Shown: positions 18,301-27,084, counted from the first letter of the stretch. The stretch: 64,000 nucleotides of DNA from Commensalibacter communis (GCF_947179015.1 NZ_CAMXCM010000002.1:62001-126000); one strand, 5' to 3'. Notes: generated by a model not told the origin, from the sequence alone. Program-made: numbers and translations.

Positions 18301-18750
18301 TTATTCTATTACTACCAACACTTCACCATATTCAACAGGATCACCTGAGGAAACAAGGATGTTTTTTATTTTTCCTGATTTATGAGCACGGATTTGATTG
18401 AACGTTTTCATTGCTTCAATCAACAAAATCACCTGACCTGATTGCACCGTTTGCCCAACCGTTACAAACGGAGGCGCAGAGGGTTCTGGTGTTAAATAAG
18501 CAACCCCAATCATTGGGCTTAAAACCGCGCCAGGATCTTTGGATAAATCCTGATTTGATACAACTTGTTCGGATACGCCAGCAACAGCTACTGGTGCTGC
18601 TACAGGGGCAACAACGGTGCTGCCACCAAGATTTCTAGCAACACGAATCCGTTGATCCTTTTCTGCAATTTCAATTTCACTTAAACCGGTTTCGGTTAAA
18701 ATATCTGCTAAAGCACGAATCACTTCGGCATCGACGAGCAGCTTGCTCAT
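18301..18750 (-). CDS. accB: Acetyl-CoA carboxylase, biotin carboxyl carrier protein
   Basis: This 149-residue carrier has an N-terminal helical domain, an Ala/Pro/Val-rich flexible linker (about residues 48-62) and a C-terminal biotinyl domain. The biotin-accepting lysine is in IEAMKTF (about residue 114), preceded by the thumb segment of AccB proteins. Its ATG overlaps the aroQ stop in a TAATG junction, which indicates translational coupling. Confidence 0.95.
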   Translation of the reverse strand: MSKLLVDAEVIRALADILTETGLSEIEIAEKDQRIRVARNLGGSTVVAPVAAPVAVAGVSEQVVSNQDLSKDPGAVLSPMIGVAYLTPEPSAPPFVTVGQTVQSGQVILLIEAMKTFNQIRAHKSGKIKNILVSSGDPVEYGEVLVVIE

Positions 18751-19202
18751 TAATTATCCTCTTCTAGAATAAGATCAGCGATTGCAGCCAAAGCCAGAGC
18801 ATATCCTTGCAGACCAAGTCCACAAATAACCCCTGTTGCTGCATGCGAAACATAAGAATGATGTCGAAAAGATTCTCGACGATAAATATTAGAAATATGA
18901 ACTTCTATAACAGGTAATTCTACTGACAGCAATGCATCCAAAGTCGCAATTGAAGTATGGCTATATGCACCTGCATTAATAACAATCCCTTTTGCTTTAC
19001 CTTTACATTCTTGTATCCAAGAAACCAATTCACCTTCGTCGTTTGTTTGGCGAAAATCAATTGCTATTTCAAGGTTTTCTGCGTTTTGAATGCAAATTTG
19101 CTCTACGTCATCAAGGGTTGCGCTTCCATAAATTTGGGGTTGGCGCATTCCAAGCATATTCAAATTCGGTCCATTCAAGACATATACCAATGGTAATTCC
19201 AT
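18750..19202 (-). CDS. aroQ: 3-Dehydroquinate dehydratase, type II
   Basis: AroQ dehydrates 3-dehydroquinate in the shikimate pathway. This 150-residue protein has the type II motif VLNGPNLNMLGMRQPQIYG at the start, with the active-site Tyr and an Arg nearby. It also has QTNDEGELVSWIQ, INAGAYSHTSIA (substrate-binding Asn and Ser) and the late HISNIYRRESFRHHSYVS with the catalytic His. The placement immediately upstream of accB-accC is common in alpha- and gammaproteobacteria. Confidence 0.95.
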   Translation of the reverse strand: MELPLVYVLNGPNLNMLGMRQPQIYGSATLDDVEQICIQNAENLEIAIDFRQTNDEGELVSWIQECKGKAKGIVINAGAYSHTSIATLDALLSVELPVIEVHISNIYRRESFRHHSYVSHAATGVICGLGLQGYALALAAIADLILEEDN

Positions 19203-19531
19203 ACCTGTTACACTCTCAGATAAATATATCTTAACTCAATATAACTACTTTTTTTAATAGGCAACTGTTAAGATTACACCAAATTAAAATTGGATTAAAC
19301 TATGTATTATATAATAAATAATTTTTTTATTAAAAGAATAAAATTATTTATTTTCTAACTACAAAAACTTATGTACCACACTTGACAACAACAACTTGAA
19401 ATTTATCTTTTTTTTGCCATTTTTATAGTGTTTTATGATAAAATAACAGTCAAACAAGTGAAATGTTAACAATTTGGAAAGTGTTACTGATAATCCTAAA
19501 CAAGGATTATACAAGGTAAACAGAAAGAAAA
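19203..19531. other. Divergent intergenic region between aroQ and rlpA-type gene
   Basis: This is 329 AT-rich bases without a coding frame I trust. A TTGACA at 19382-19387 with TATCTT 16 bases later is a plausible but weak plus-strand promoter. The region should carry the promoters of both the aroQ-accBC operon and the RlpA-type gene. Confidence 0.4.
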
Positions 19532-20086
19532 ATGCGACGAAGTTGTACAAAATTATTGGGTCTTTGTTTAATTACTGGAATCGGATTCCAAACAGCACAA
19601 ACAGCACAAGCTCATACTGCACACAAGAGTACCTATCGTAAAGTTATTAAACATACCAAAGCTAAAGTTAAACCTCACCGTAATCGTTACCGCAAGTCTT
19701 TACATCTAAACGATACTGCCAATGCAAACCCTGAACCTCAAAGCAATTCATATCATTTAGATGATACCCAAGCTGAAAGTGGTACTGCCAGCTGGTATGG
19801 TGGAAGACATAACAGAATAAGAACCGCCTCTGGCAAAAAGTTTGATAGCAAGCAGCTTACCGCTGCACACCCAACATTACCACTAGGAACGAAAGTTTTG
19901 GTGCGCTCTGAAGATAGCGGAAATTCGGTTGTTGTCACAATTAACGATAGAGGACCATATAAAGGCAATCGGATCATTGATTTATCCAAAGCCGCAGCGG
20001 GTAAAATCGGTATGCTGCGTCAAGGAACGGCTCATGTCACTGTAACGCCAATTGACAACACAGAAGTTGCCATGGCTCCAGAATAA
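19532..20086 (+). CDS. rlpA: RlpA-like double-psi beta-barrel protein
   Basis: This exported protein of 184 residues has a signal peptide with hydrophobic residues about 8-27. A very basic His/Lys/Arg-rich linker (residues 30-60) follows, then a C-terminal DPBB domain. ESGTASWYGGRHNRIRTASG, LTAAHPTLPLGTKVLV and VVVTINDRGPYKGNRIIDLS are the RlpA signature, including the Asp in NDRGP and the late IDLS. RlpA proteins cleave denuded glycans at the septum in some bacteria; there is no lipobox and no SPOR domain here. The ATG at 19532 follows AAACAGAAAGAAAA. A terminator at 20116 overlaps the end of the convergent yihY. Confidence 0.85.
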   Translation: MRRSCTKLLGLCLITGIGFQTAQTAQAHTAHKSTYRKVIKHTKAKVKPHRNRYRKSLHLNDTANANPEPQSNSYHLDDTQAESGTASWYGGRHNRIRTASGKKFDSKQLTAAHPTLPLGTKVLVRSEDSGNSVVVTINDRGPYKGNRIIDLSKAAAGKIGMLRQGTAHVTVTPIDNTEVAMAPE

Positions 20087-20115
20087 TCTATATTTTCAAA
20101 ATTATTTATATTGCA

Positions 20116-20149
20116 AAGCCCACCTATTGTTCATTAGGTTGGGCTTTTT
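20116..20149 (+). terminator. Terminator of the RlpA-type gene, overlapping yihY 3' end
   Basis: AAGCCCACCTA (20116-20126) pairs with TAGGTTGGGCTT (20135-20146) with one bulged T, followed by more T. The stem includes the last codons of the convergent YihY gene. Confidence 0.75.
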
Positions 20150-21086
20150 CTATAACATATTCTTCTATTTTAGAGTTGAACTGAGCACCCAGCAATACAA
20201 CGTAACATGAAACCCAAAACCACATCATAACGGCTGCAACGGTTCCCAATGGACCATAAGTACTGGTAAAATTGGCTAAGTGAGCAACATAAAAAGAAAA
20301 ACCAAACGCAGAAAGCAACCATAAAAGCGTCGATAGAACAGCGCCTGGTAAAATCCAACGCCAAAGAACTAGACTACGAGATGGACCAAAGCGATAAAAT
20401 AATGAAAATGTCCAAATAACAAAAAATAGAACCACAACATTACTGACTGTTCTTGCAATATTAAACGCAGGAAAATAGTCATCAAGGTTGGGGAAATAAT
20501 TCATAATGTCGTAAAAAACATTAAGAGGCAGTAATTTTATGATTGCAGGTATTGCCACAATAATGGCCAAAGTCAGTGAAGTTCCTAAAATAGCACAAAA
20601 TGTTAACGCCAACGCTAGTAATTGAAATTTAAAAAAATTACGTTCTTCTTTTTTATTATACGCTACATTAAGTCCTGTAATTAGTCCTTTAGTTCCTACA
20701 GCAGAAGCCCACAAAGCTAAAACAATTGAAATGGCTAACTGTATCGTCAATGTTGATTCTGTTTGATCGATGATCGTATGGATCATTTGTTGCAAAAACG
20801 TATAAACAGACGGTGGCAAAAAATGTTGTAAAAATTTGAGCTGAGGCTCAACCGTTTGTGGATCAAAAACCAGTCCATACATAGATATCAAACTGCTGAT
20901 TGTCGGAAATAATGAAAGTGTTGTAAAAAAAGCACACCCAGCCGAAACTAACATCGATGGTCCTTGGATTAATGCCTTAACCGTATCAATGACAATCGAC
21001 TTCCATCCGCGAAAAGAAATTTTTAAAGGAGAATATTTCTTTTCATAAAGAACTTCCGCAGAATGTGATTGATTAACGTCACTCAT
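20124..21086 (-). CDS. YihY/BrkB family membrane protein
   Basis: This 320-residue protein has six membrane spans. It has the family's GPSMLVSAGCAFFTTLSLFP segment near the N-terminus (usual motif AAxxxFxxLSxxP), and a second conserved part near the end, YGPLGTVAAVMMWFWVSCYV. Members were once called ribonuclease BN or virulence factor BrkB; they are membrane proteins of unsettled function. I used ATG at 21086 rather than GTG at 21104, because GTGTGGAAAATAA upstream offers a modest ribosome binding site. It is divergent from the ornithine decarboxylase leader. Confidence 0.85.
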   Translation of the reverse strand: MSDVNQSHSAEVLYEKKYSPLKISFRGWKSIVIDTVKALIQGPSMLVSAGCAFFTTLSLFPTISSLISMYGLVFDPQTVEPQLKFLQHFLPPSVYTFLQQMIHTIIDQTESTLTIQLAISIVLALWASAVGTKGLITGLNVAYNKKEERNFFKFQLLALALTFCAILGTSLTLAIIVAIPAIIKLLPLNVFYDIMNYFPNLDDYFPAFNIARTVSNVVVLFFVIWTFSLFYRFGPSRSLVLWRWILPGAVLSTLLWLLSAFGFSFYVAHLANFTSTYGPLGTVAAVMMWFWVSCYVVLLGAQFNSKIEEYVIEKAQPNEQ

Positions 21087-21234
21087 TACTTTTATTTTCC
21101 ACACCTTTTACAATAATTTTAACGAATAGATATTTTATTTACATGAAAAAGCACCAAATTTCTATATCAAGATTACTCAAAAAACAATAACTTACGAAAA
21201 TGAATATTAAACCTATCGTTAAAAAATTATTTTT

Positions 21235-21345
21235 ATGGTTGATTTTGCAACAAAAAAGGGTCATATCGACAAAAACGCAGCAACGCACGTGCCCAGCTTG
21301 TTAAAAGCAATTATGCAACGACGTCAAGCGCCTGGCAAATGGTGA
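21235..21345 (+). CDS. Putative leader peptide of the ornithine decarboxylase gene (36 codons)
   Basis: This short open frame (ATG 21235, TGA 21343-21345) lies about 100 bases upstream of the decarboxylase. The peptide is basic and ends MQRRQAPGKW. Its codons for HVPSLLKAIM...PGK cover a hairpin (21290-21337), and its last codon and stop are the 5' arm of an intrinsic terminator. This is what a ribosome-controlled attenuator needs. Leader RNAs before speF/odc genes are known in alphaproteobacteria (the speF motif), and in enterobacteria the SpeFL leader peptide senses ornithine. Identity with either is inference. There is no strong ribosome binding site before the ATG. A frame at 21200-21304 is an alternative. 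Confidence 0.5.
   Translation: MVDFATKKGHIDKNAATHVPSLLKAIMQRRQAPGKW
21290..21337 (+). promoter_or_regulatory. First hairpin of the ornithine decarboxylase leader
   Basis: TGCC..A..GCTTG (21290-21300) pairs with CAAGC..T..GGCA (21325-21337) through ten base pairs, broken by an unpaired C (21294) and GCC (21330-21332). It ends one base before the terminator stem starts, so a ribosome leaving this hairpin would also hit the terminator. Confidence 0.5.
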
Positions 21346-21372
21346 TGGATAACTCCAGAACCATTCTTTTTT
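21338..21372 (+). terminator. Attenuator-type terminator upstream of ornithine decarboxylase
   Basis: AATGGT (21338-21343) pairs with ACCATT (21360-21365). GA faces GA across a symmetric internal loop, and TGGA-TAAC-TCCA (21346-21357) closes it. CTTTTTT follows at 21366-21372. It lies within the 5' leader, 77 bases before the decarboxylase ATG, so it must be bypassed for expression. Confidence 0.7.
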
Positions 21373-21448
21373 CGCCGGTCCGTTGACCGTTCCGCAACAT
21401 CGCTCTGACTCATACAAATAGAGTGAATTATATAAGGGATAAAAATTG

Positions 21449-22579
21449 ATGAACCCTAAAATCTCACAATTTTTAAATGCTAACCAACTGACAACCCCTT
21501 GCCTGATTGTTGATATCGACCAAATAGAACAAAATTATCAACAATTACATCACGCCATTCCCAATGCAGATATCTATTACGCTGTTAAAGCAAATCCTGC
21601 ATTATCTATTCTTAATAAACTCATCTCTTTAAATTCATTTTTTGATGCTGCTTCTTGGGAAGAGATCCAATCTTGTTTGAATGCAGGGGCAAAGCCATCT
21701 CAGATTTCCTTCGGAAATACCATTAAAAAAGTCTCTGCCATTCAAGCAGCCTATCAAGCCAATATCGAACTTTATGCATTTGATACGATCGAAGAATTGC
21801 ATAAACTGGCAAAACATGCACCTGCGACAAAAGTCTATTGTCGTCTTGCTGTTGATAATATAGGCGCTGATTGGCCATTATCTGGAAAATTTGGCACCAC
21901 TGTTGAACATGCCATTGAATTGCTTTTAGAGGCAAAAAAAATTGGTCTTTGCCCATATGGTGTATCATTCCATGTCGGCAGCCAACAAACAAATCCACAT
22001 GCTTATGTAAATGCAATCGAAAAATCTGCTTTGGTATTTAATGCTTTGGCTGATCACGATATTCTTCTAGAAATGATTAATTTAGGAGGTGGTTTTCCAA
22101 TACATTATCACAAAGACGTTCCCGAAATTAATCAATTTGCAACCACAATACAAAATAGCTTAACACAATGTTTTGGTGATGACATGCCCAGAATTATCTT
22201 GGAACCTGGTCGTTACCTTGTTGGAAATGCAGGTGTTGTGTCAACTGAAATTATACAATCCAGCCAGCGTGGCAAAATGAACGGGCCTCGTTGGATTTAT
22301 CTCGATATTGGACGATTTGGTGGTTTGGCGGAGACGGAAGGAGAAGCGATTCGTTATCCCATTATTACAATGTATGATGGTTCAACAACAGGCCCTGTTA
22401 TCTTAGCTGGCCCGTCTTGTGACGGAGTAGATGTGTTGTATCAAGAAACAAGCTATCATTTACCTCTACAATTAACCGCTGGTGATCGTATTGCATTATT
22501 GAATACTGGAGCGTATGTTTCTACATATTGCTCAACTTGCTTTAACGGTTTTACACCTCTTGAAGAACATTATATTTAA
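21449..22579 (+). CDS. Ornithine decarboxylase (type III fold, eukaryotic-like)
   Basis: This 376-residue PLP enzyme of the alanine-racemase-like fold probably decarboxylates ornithine (or ornithine/lysine) to putrescine. The PLP lysine is in YYAVKANP (about residue 49). Other motifs are the glycine loop in MINLGGGFP, the EPGRYLVGNAG phosphate site, and GPSCDGVDVL near residue 325, where the catalytic cysteine and aspartate of ODC lie. The DAP decarboxylase signature is different, so ODC is preferred. ATG 21449 follows AAGGGAT at 21434-21440; the TTG at 21446 is less likely. A leader peptide and terminator precede it, and the 3' end overlaps the next frame. Confidence 0.85.
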   Translation: MNPKISQFLNANQLTTPCLIVDIDQIEQNYQQLHHAIPNADIYYAVKANPALSILNKLISLNSFFDAASWEEIQSCLNAGAKPSQISFGNTIKKVSAIQAAYQANIELYAFDTIEELHKLAKHAPATKVYCRLAVDNIGADWPLSGKFGTTVEHAIELLLEAKKIGLCPYGVSFHVGSQQTNPHAYVNAIEKSALVFNALADHDILLEMINLGGGFPIHYHKDVPEINQFATTIQNSLTQCFGDDMPRIILEPGRYLVGNAGVVSTEIIQSSQRGKMNGPRWIYLDIGRFGGLAETEGEAIRYPIITMYDGSTTGPVILAGPSCDGVDVLYQETSYHLPLQLTAGDRIALLNTGAYVSTYCSTCFNGFTPLEEHYI

Positions 22580-23015
22580 ATTTATTGGTTCTGTTTTCCG
22601 TTATCAATTGAATACTTATCTTTTGATAGCGGGAATTATAGCATGTGTTCTATATCCGTTAGATATCCTCGCACAATCCAGCCTATTTATTGGAACCAGT
22701 AACATGGGTTCGATAGGATATTTACGAATACAAAAAAAACCACTGAATCAATTATATTCTACGCTTGAAATAAAAAATATTCATTGTGGTGCTTATGTAT
22801 CAGGATATACGAAACGACAAGGCAATCAATTTGTTATTAAGACGGATGTTCCTGACCCCAGAAAAGATGATCTGCACCAATGTCAGGTAACGTTTATTCA
22901 AACCAATCAAACTATATCGATTGTTAAAGAAGAAAATTGCAACGAATGGCACGGCATCAGCTGCCCTTTTACCTCTTTACAATTTTACTCAACGAAGAAT
23001 AATTTACCGCGTTAA
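22515..23015 (+). CDS. Small exported protein of unknown function, overlapping ornithine decarboxylase
   Basis: I do not recognise this 166-residue frame. Its informative part starts with a signal-peptide-like stretch, LNTYLLIAGIIACVLYPLDI (about residues 32-51), with a plausible cleavage after LAQ. A Cys-containing domain follows (four cysteines, in IHCGAY, HQCQV, ENCNEW and ISCPF, likely disulfides). The ATG at 22515 overlaps the decarboxylase by 65 bases and leaves an odd N-terminal extension. A TTG at 22608 would give a normal signal peptide but has no clear ribosome binding site. It may be translationally coupled to the decarboxylase. The 3' end overlaps metW by 12 bases. Confidence 0.6.
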   Translation: MFLHIAQLALTVLHLLKNIIFKFIGSVFRYQLNTYLLIAGIIACVLYPLDILAQSSLFIGTSNMGSIGYLRIQKKPLNQLYSTLEIKNIHCGAYVSGYTKRQGNQFVIKTDVPDPRKDDLHQCQVTFIQTNQTISIVKEENCNEWHGISCPFTSLQFYSTKNNLPR

Positions 23016-23600
23016 TAAAAATAAAGCCTGCTCTCCAAAAAAATTCGCAAGCCTTACATAGCGACGCCAAGGCGCACGCTCGCCTTGTTCGTCAATCGCC
23101 ATCCATCGTTCAATACGATGGCCTTCTACTTCACATAGATGGACAAAATCTGTCATCGTACAAGGGTGAATATTTGGTGTTTCATACCAATATTTTCCCC
23201 AAACGGTCGTCATAGGCATGCGCCCTTTTAATAATAATTGCGCCCTTAATGTCCAATGTCCAAAATTAGGAAAAGAGACAATCGCATGGCGGCCAATACG
23301 TAACATTTGTTGTAGCACTTCTTTGGGATGATTAACCGCTTGTAACGTCCGAGATAACACAACATAATCAAACCCATTCGTTGGATAATGCTGTAGATCA
23401 TAATCCGCATTCCCTTGAATCACTGGCAATCCCTTACCGACAGATTGTGTCACATAAGACATATCCAATTCGATCCCTCTAGCATCGCATTGATGGTCTC
23501 GACACAAATAATCAATCAAAGAACCATCACCACAACCAATATCCAATACTTTCGAGTGTGGTTTAATCATATCCACTATACAACGTTGATCAAGACGCAT
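23004..23600 (-). CDS. metW: Methionine biosynthesis protein MetW
   Basis: This 198-residue class I methyltransferase fold has the SAM-binding loop [15 protein letters not shown] (about residues 18-32), and [12 protein letters not shown] and VSFPNFGHW, typical of MetW. It pairs with MetX and is needed for homoserine O-acyltransferase activity in several bacteria. Its ATG overlaps the metX 3' end by 11 bases, so the two are coupled. Its own 3' end overlaps the convergent secreted-protein gene. Confidence 0.92.
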   Translation of the reverse strand: MRLDQRCIVDMIKPHSKVLDIGCGDGSLIDYLCRDHQCDARGIELDMSYVTQSVGKGLPVIQGNADYDLQHYPTNGFDYVVLSRTLQAVNHPKEVLQQMLRIGRHAIVSFPNFGHWTLRAQLLLKGRMPMTTVWGKYWYETPNIHPCTMTDFVHLCEVEGHRIERWMAIDEQGERAPWRRYVRLANFFGEQALFLLTR

Positions 23601-24777
23601 GATTTTCTAACCGCCTTTGCTCTTCAATTCCTGCTAAAAACCCTTGAATTGTTAAATCCAAATCAGGTTCTTCTAATAAAAATGCATCATGCCCTTTATC
23701 GGTGGTAATTTCCACAAATGACACTCTGGCACCAACACGGTTTAATGCTTGCACGATCACCCTTGACCTAGAGGTTGGGAATAACCAATCAGATGATAAA
23801 GAAATCACACAAAATCTCGATTGAACATGGGCAAATGCGTTCACAAGATCACCATCATGGGTCTGTGATAAATCAAACCAATCCATCGCTCTGGTAATCG
23901 TTACATACGAATTTGCATCAAAACGTCTGACAAAGTTAGAGCCTTGATAATGTAGATAACTTTCAACCTGAAACATTTCACCAAAAATTGGTAAAGAAGA
24001 GGCTTTTATGCTTTCTTGTAACTTCCGTCCAAATTTACGATTTAACGCATCTTCGGATAAATAAGTAATATGCGCCATCATCCTAGCCACCGCTAAACCA
24101 CGATAAGGGGTCACCCCATACCGCCAATATTCACCGTCTCGCCAATCAGGGTCTGAAAAAATCGCCTGTCTTCCAACCTCGTTAAACGCAATATTCTGTG
24201 CGGAGTGAAAAGATGAGGTTGCAATTGGTATCACGGAATAAACCTGCTCTGGATAACTGACAGCCCATTGCAATGCCTGCATCCCGCCCATAGATCCGCC
24301 AATCACAGCAAATAAACGCTTAATCTTAAAAAAATCGACGAGAATCTTTTGCGTATTCACCATATCTTTTATTGTAATAGCGGGGAAATCTGAACCCCAA
24401 CATCGTGGCTGAGGAATATCTTCTCTAATAGAGCGAGGCCCCGTTGTTCCCATACAGCTGCCCAATACATTCGTACAAATAACAAAATATTTATTGGTAT
24501 CAATCGGTAAACCAGGACCTACCATTTTACTCCACCAGCCTGGTTTTTTCGTAACTGGATGAACATCTGCCACATATTGATCGCCTGTCAACGCATGACA
24601 AATTAAAATAGCATTATCTTGAGCCTCAGATAACTGGCCATATGTTTGATATGCTATTTCCAAAGGGACTATTTTTTTTCCACTTTCTAGTAGTATACCT
24701 TCTGGAAATACCAGTTTTTGAATCATTTGATCTTGATTCGGTTCACAAATTTCATCTTGTTTTTCTGATATAACCAT
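23590..24777 (-). CDS. metX: Homoserine O-acetyltransferase/succinyltransferase
   Basis: MetX acylates homoserine in methionine synthesis. This 395-residue alpha/beta-hydrolase has the nucleophile elbow [13 protein letters not shown] (about residues 160-172, catalytic Ser) and DWLFPTSRS with the catalytic Asp. The catalytic His is in [10 protein letters not shown], and the conserved [12 protein letters not shown] is in the first part. Whether acetyl- or succinyl-CoA is used cannot be told by eye. I checked upstream bases for a SAM riboswitch and saw none. Confidence 0.94.
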   Translation of the reverse strand: MVISEKQDEICEPNQDQMIQKLVFPEGILLESGKKIVPLEIAYQTYGQLSEAQDNAILICHALTGDQYVADVHPVTKKPGWWSKMVGPGLPIDTNKYFVICTNVLGSCMGTTGPRSIREDIPQPRCWGSDFPAITIKDMVNTQKILVDFFKIKRLFAVIGGSMGGMQALQWAVSYPEQVYSVIPIATSSFHSAQNIAFNEVGRQAIFSDPDWRDGEYWRYGVTPYRGLAVARMMAHITYLSEDALNRKFGRKLQESIKASSLPIFGEMFQVESYLHYQGSNFVRRFDANSYVTITRAMDWFDLSQTHDGDLVNAFAHVQSRFCVISLSSDWLFPTSRSRVIVQALNRVGARVSFVEITTDKGHDAFLLEEPDLDLTIQGFLAGIEEQRRLENHAS

Positions 24778-24937
24778 AAATATTAACGATTATCCCCCTC
24801 ATAACAATCAAGATATATGACTTATTAAACACATACTATATATCTTTCTTTTTTTATAAAATATATATTAAAGTAATTTATCAAAATAAACTAAGGTCTA
24901 AACCTTGTTCCTCAGATATTTTAGAAAGAAACATACC

Positions 24938-25519
24938 ATGAGTCACCATCGATATGCGCCTTACTCTAAATTACACCAGTATTTTTCACTTTTCTTAATC
25001 ACCGCATTTCTTTTTTCGTCTTCCGCTGAAGCAGTTTCACATCGTCACAAACGGACTCAAAGCCATGCGCAAAAAACGCCTCTCGGCAAAGTCACCTTAA
25101 CCTCTCAACCTGGAACCGCATTGGAAAATACAGCACGTTTGCTGAATCAGTCCGATATGAATTTTGCCATTCAACGCAATGAACAACCATTATTGCTTAT
25201 AGGCAGCCTTAACTTATCTAGTACGAAAAGACCAAAAAATATCTTATTTACCCAAATACAAACTGCTAGCCTTTGCGGCTCTGGGGGATGCTCCACGACA
25301 GGATATATCAAACGAAATAATCAATGGGTTAAAGTGTTAGATGCTGTTACAGGTGATATTACCGTTGAAAAAGCAACCCATAAAGGAATGCATGATTTGT
25401 CTGTCAGTGCTGCAGATGTATGGAGATGGAATGGCAAAACCTACGTGGAAACTCAAAGAGGTCCTGCTTTAAAAGGATTGAAACAATCTATTGAAAAACA
25501 TCAACAAAAAAAATTATAA
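24938..25519 (+). CDS. Exported hypothetical protein
   Basis: I do not recognise this 193-residue protein. It starts with a basic stretch and a hydrophobic segment (SLFLITAFLFSSSAEA, about residues 17-32), a credible signal peptide cut after AEA. A His/Arg-rich linker and a globular domain with CGSGGCSTTGY (two cysteines, perhaps a disulfide) and WRWNGKTYVET near the end follow. ATG 24938 follows AGAAAGAAACATACC; a TTG at 24905 is less likely. It is divergent from metX. A periplasmic role is inferred from the signal alone. Confidence 0.65.
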   Translation: MSHHRYAPYSKLHQYFSLFLITAFLFSSSAEAVSHRHKRTQSHAQKTPLGKVTLTSQPGTALENTARLLNQSDMNFAIQRNEQPLLLIGSLNLSSTKRPKNILFTQIQTASLCGSGGCSTTGYIKRNNQWVKVLDAVTGDITVEKATHKGMHDLSVSAADVWRWNGKTYVETQRGPALKGLKQSIEKHQQKKL

Positions 25520-25661
25520 TATTAATATAGTTAATTTTATAATCAATTATAAAACAATCCTAATTAAAAAAATAATTGAATAAGTTAAAAGAAGTTTTGT
25601 ATTATACGATACATCTAAACTATCACAATATTTTAAACCTAATTGACGGGTATTTCATACT

Positions 25662-27026
25662 ATGCTTTACGCGATACTAACTCATAACTTTAGAATTATT
25701 TGTTTTGAACAAGGGAAATTAGTTCCAAGAGAAATAACAAATATCTCTGATTTATCTGAAGTTGCTTATCTTAGCAAAATTACAGATAAATATAGCATTA
25801 CAAATTACGAAAAAAATATGTGGTATGATTTTCAAACGCATGTCATAAATCGTTCTATACCTAGTGGCCATCTCACCTTAGAAAAAGCAAATATCGATAT
25901 TTATAATATTAAGCATGATTCTAGTTATATGCGTGTTCATCCTGGCGAAAAAAATGTCGTAGACTTTTTAGTACCAACGCCAAACTTGTGGGAAGAATTT
26001 CGAATTCTTACCATAGAAGAATTATCCGCGCTTATGTTTTTAGTTAAAAATGAATGGTATCTTACAAATTCTAATAATACTATAAAAGTAAACTCAAACT
26101 TATCCAATCATAGCCAAATATCTTTTGGAGAATTATTCATTGATTTTAATGAATTAATTAACGCTATCTGTGATAATAGTAATCAATACAATAATATATT
26201 TTTGGATTTTACTTTTAATATTGATTGGAAAGTATATAAAGCTTTCCTGTATAAACCAGCTATTATCTTTGTTCTTTTTGGTCAAGGGTATACGTTTGAT
26301 CAACTTGAAGTTTCTTTAAAAAGTCTTGCGGTAGTTGGAGAATATTCTGGTGATGTTTTTATAGTCACAAAAGAGCCTTCTAAAGATTTACAGTCTATTA
26401 TTCCACAAAGCATTTTACCTAGAGTCAAAATTATACAGATGGAAGGAAATGACACTCTTGACTTTATTAGTGCAAGAATTCCTATGTTATGCTCTAATCT
26501 TCTTGATACTTATCAACCTATTCTTTACAGTGATGCCGATATCGTATTTGACCGAAATATTAATGAAATTTTATCTAAAGCTACCACAGCTAAACAATGT
26601 AGTGCACAAATAGAATATTTTCATATATTTCAAGAATCTGATCACAATGGTGGATCTTTTTTCAAACAAGATTCTTTTGATATGCCAAAAGTCCATGGTT
26701 TCAATTCTGGTCTCTTATTAGTTCCGAATATGAAAAATCATAAAAACTCATTTAAAGCAGCTTATAAATCCCTCATGAATTACACGACTTTACATGGTAG
26801 GAATTTACCTTTCGCTGACCAAAGCATCTTAAATTATGTTTTGTACAAATTGAATGACTTTAACCCCTCCCCTATTTCTGAACAAACACAAATTGGTGGA
26901 AAACCTTCCGAGTTTAATAAATTCGATCCTAATAAACCAAAAGGTTTTGTTCACTTTTGGAATACTGCTGAAAAAAATATCAATATGAAGAAATATTTGG
27001 ATAATTATCTAATCAAGAAAAAATAA
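25662..27026 (+). CDS. GT8-like glycosyltransferase with an unknown N-terminal domain
   Basis: This 454-residue protein has two parts. Residues about 1-195 match nothing I know. Residues about 200-450 look like a nucleotide-sugar transferase of the GT-A type, with ILYSDADIVFDR holding the DxD metal/nucleotide motif (about residue 290), HGFNSGLLLVP, FADQSILNYVLY and GFVHFW near the end. This order is that of GT8-like proteins. No signal peptide or membrane segment is visible. The target is unknown; a glycan or protein O-glycosylation role would be guesswork. Codon use is AT-rich compared with the flanking sulP gene. Confidence 0.7.
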   Translation: MLYAILTHNFRIICFEQGKLVPREITNISDLSEVAYLSKITDKYSITNYEKNMWYDFQTHVINRSIPSGHLTLEKANIDIYNIKHDSSYMRVHPGEKNVVDFLVPTPNLWEEFRILTIEELSALMFLVKNEWYLTNSNNTIKVNSNLSNHSQISFGELFIDFNELINAICDNSNQYNNIFLDFTFNIDWKVYKAFLYKPAIIFVLFGQGYTFDQLEVSLKSLAVVGEYSGDVFIVTKEPSKDLQSIIPQSILPRVKIIQMEGNDTLDFISARIPMLCSNLLDTYQPILYSDADIVFDRNINEILSKATTAKQCSAQIEYFHIFQESDHNGGSFFKQDSFDMPKVHGFNSGLLLVPNMKNHKNSFKAAYKSLMNYTTLHGRNLPFADQSILNYVLYKLNDFNPSPISEQTQIGGKPSEFNKFDPNKPKGFVHFWNTAEKNINMKKYLDNYLIKKK

Positions 27027-27037
27027 AAATTTAAATG

Positions 27038-27073
27038 ACTTCCCAAGTATTACGATAAAAATTCTTGGGAAGT
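27038..27073. terminator. Convergent stem between the glycosyltransferase and sulP genes
   Basis: ACTTCCCAAG (27038-27047) pairs with CTTGGGAAGT (27064-27073), a 10-bp stem with a 16-base loop. T tracts are poor on both sides, so function as a terminator is uncertain. Confidence 0.4.
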
Positions 27074-27084
27074 AATAATAATTT

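Noticed and set aside
21200-21304. 34-codon frame overlapping the decarboxylase leader in another frame
   Set aside because: It ends before the terminator arm, so it fits attenuation less well than the 21235-21345 frame; kept only as an alternative.
24778-24937. Possible SAM riboswitch upstream of metX
   Set aside because: No SAM-II-like pseudoknot or conserved boxes seen in these AT-rich bases.
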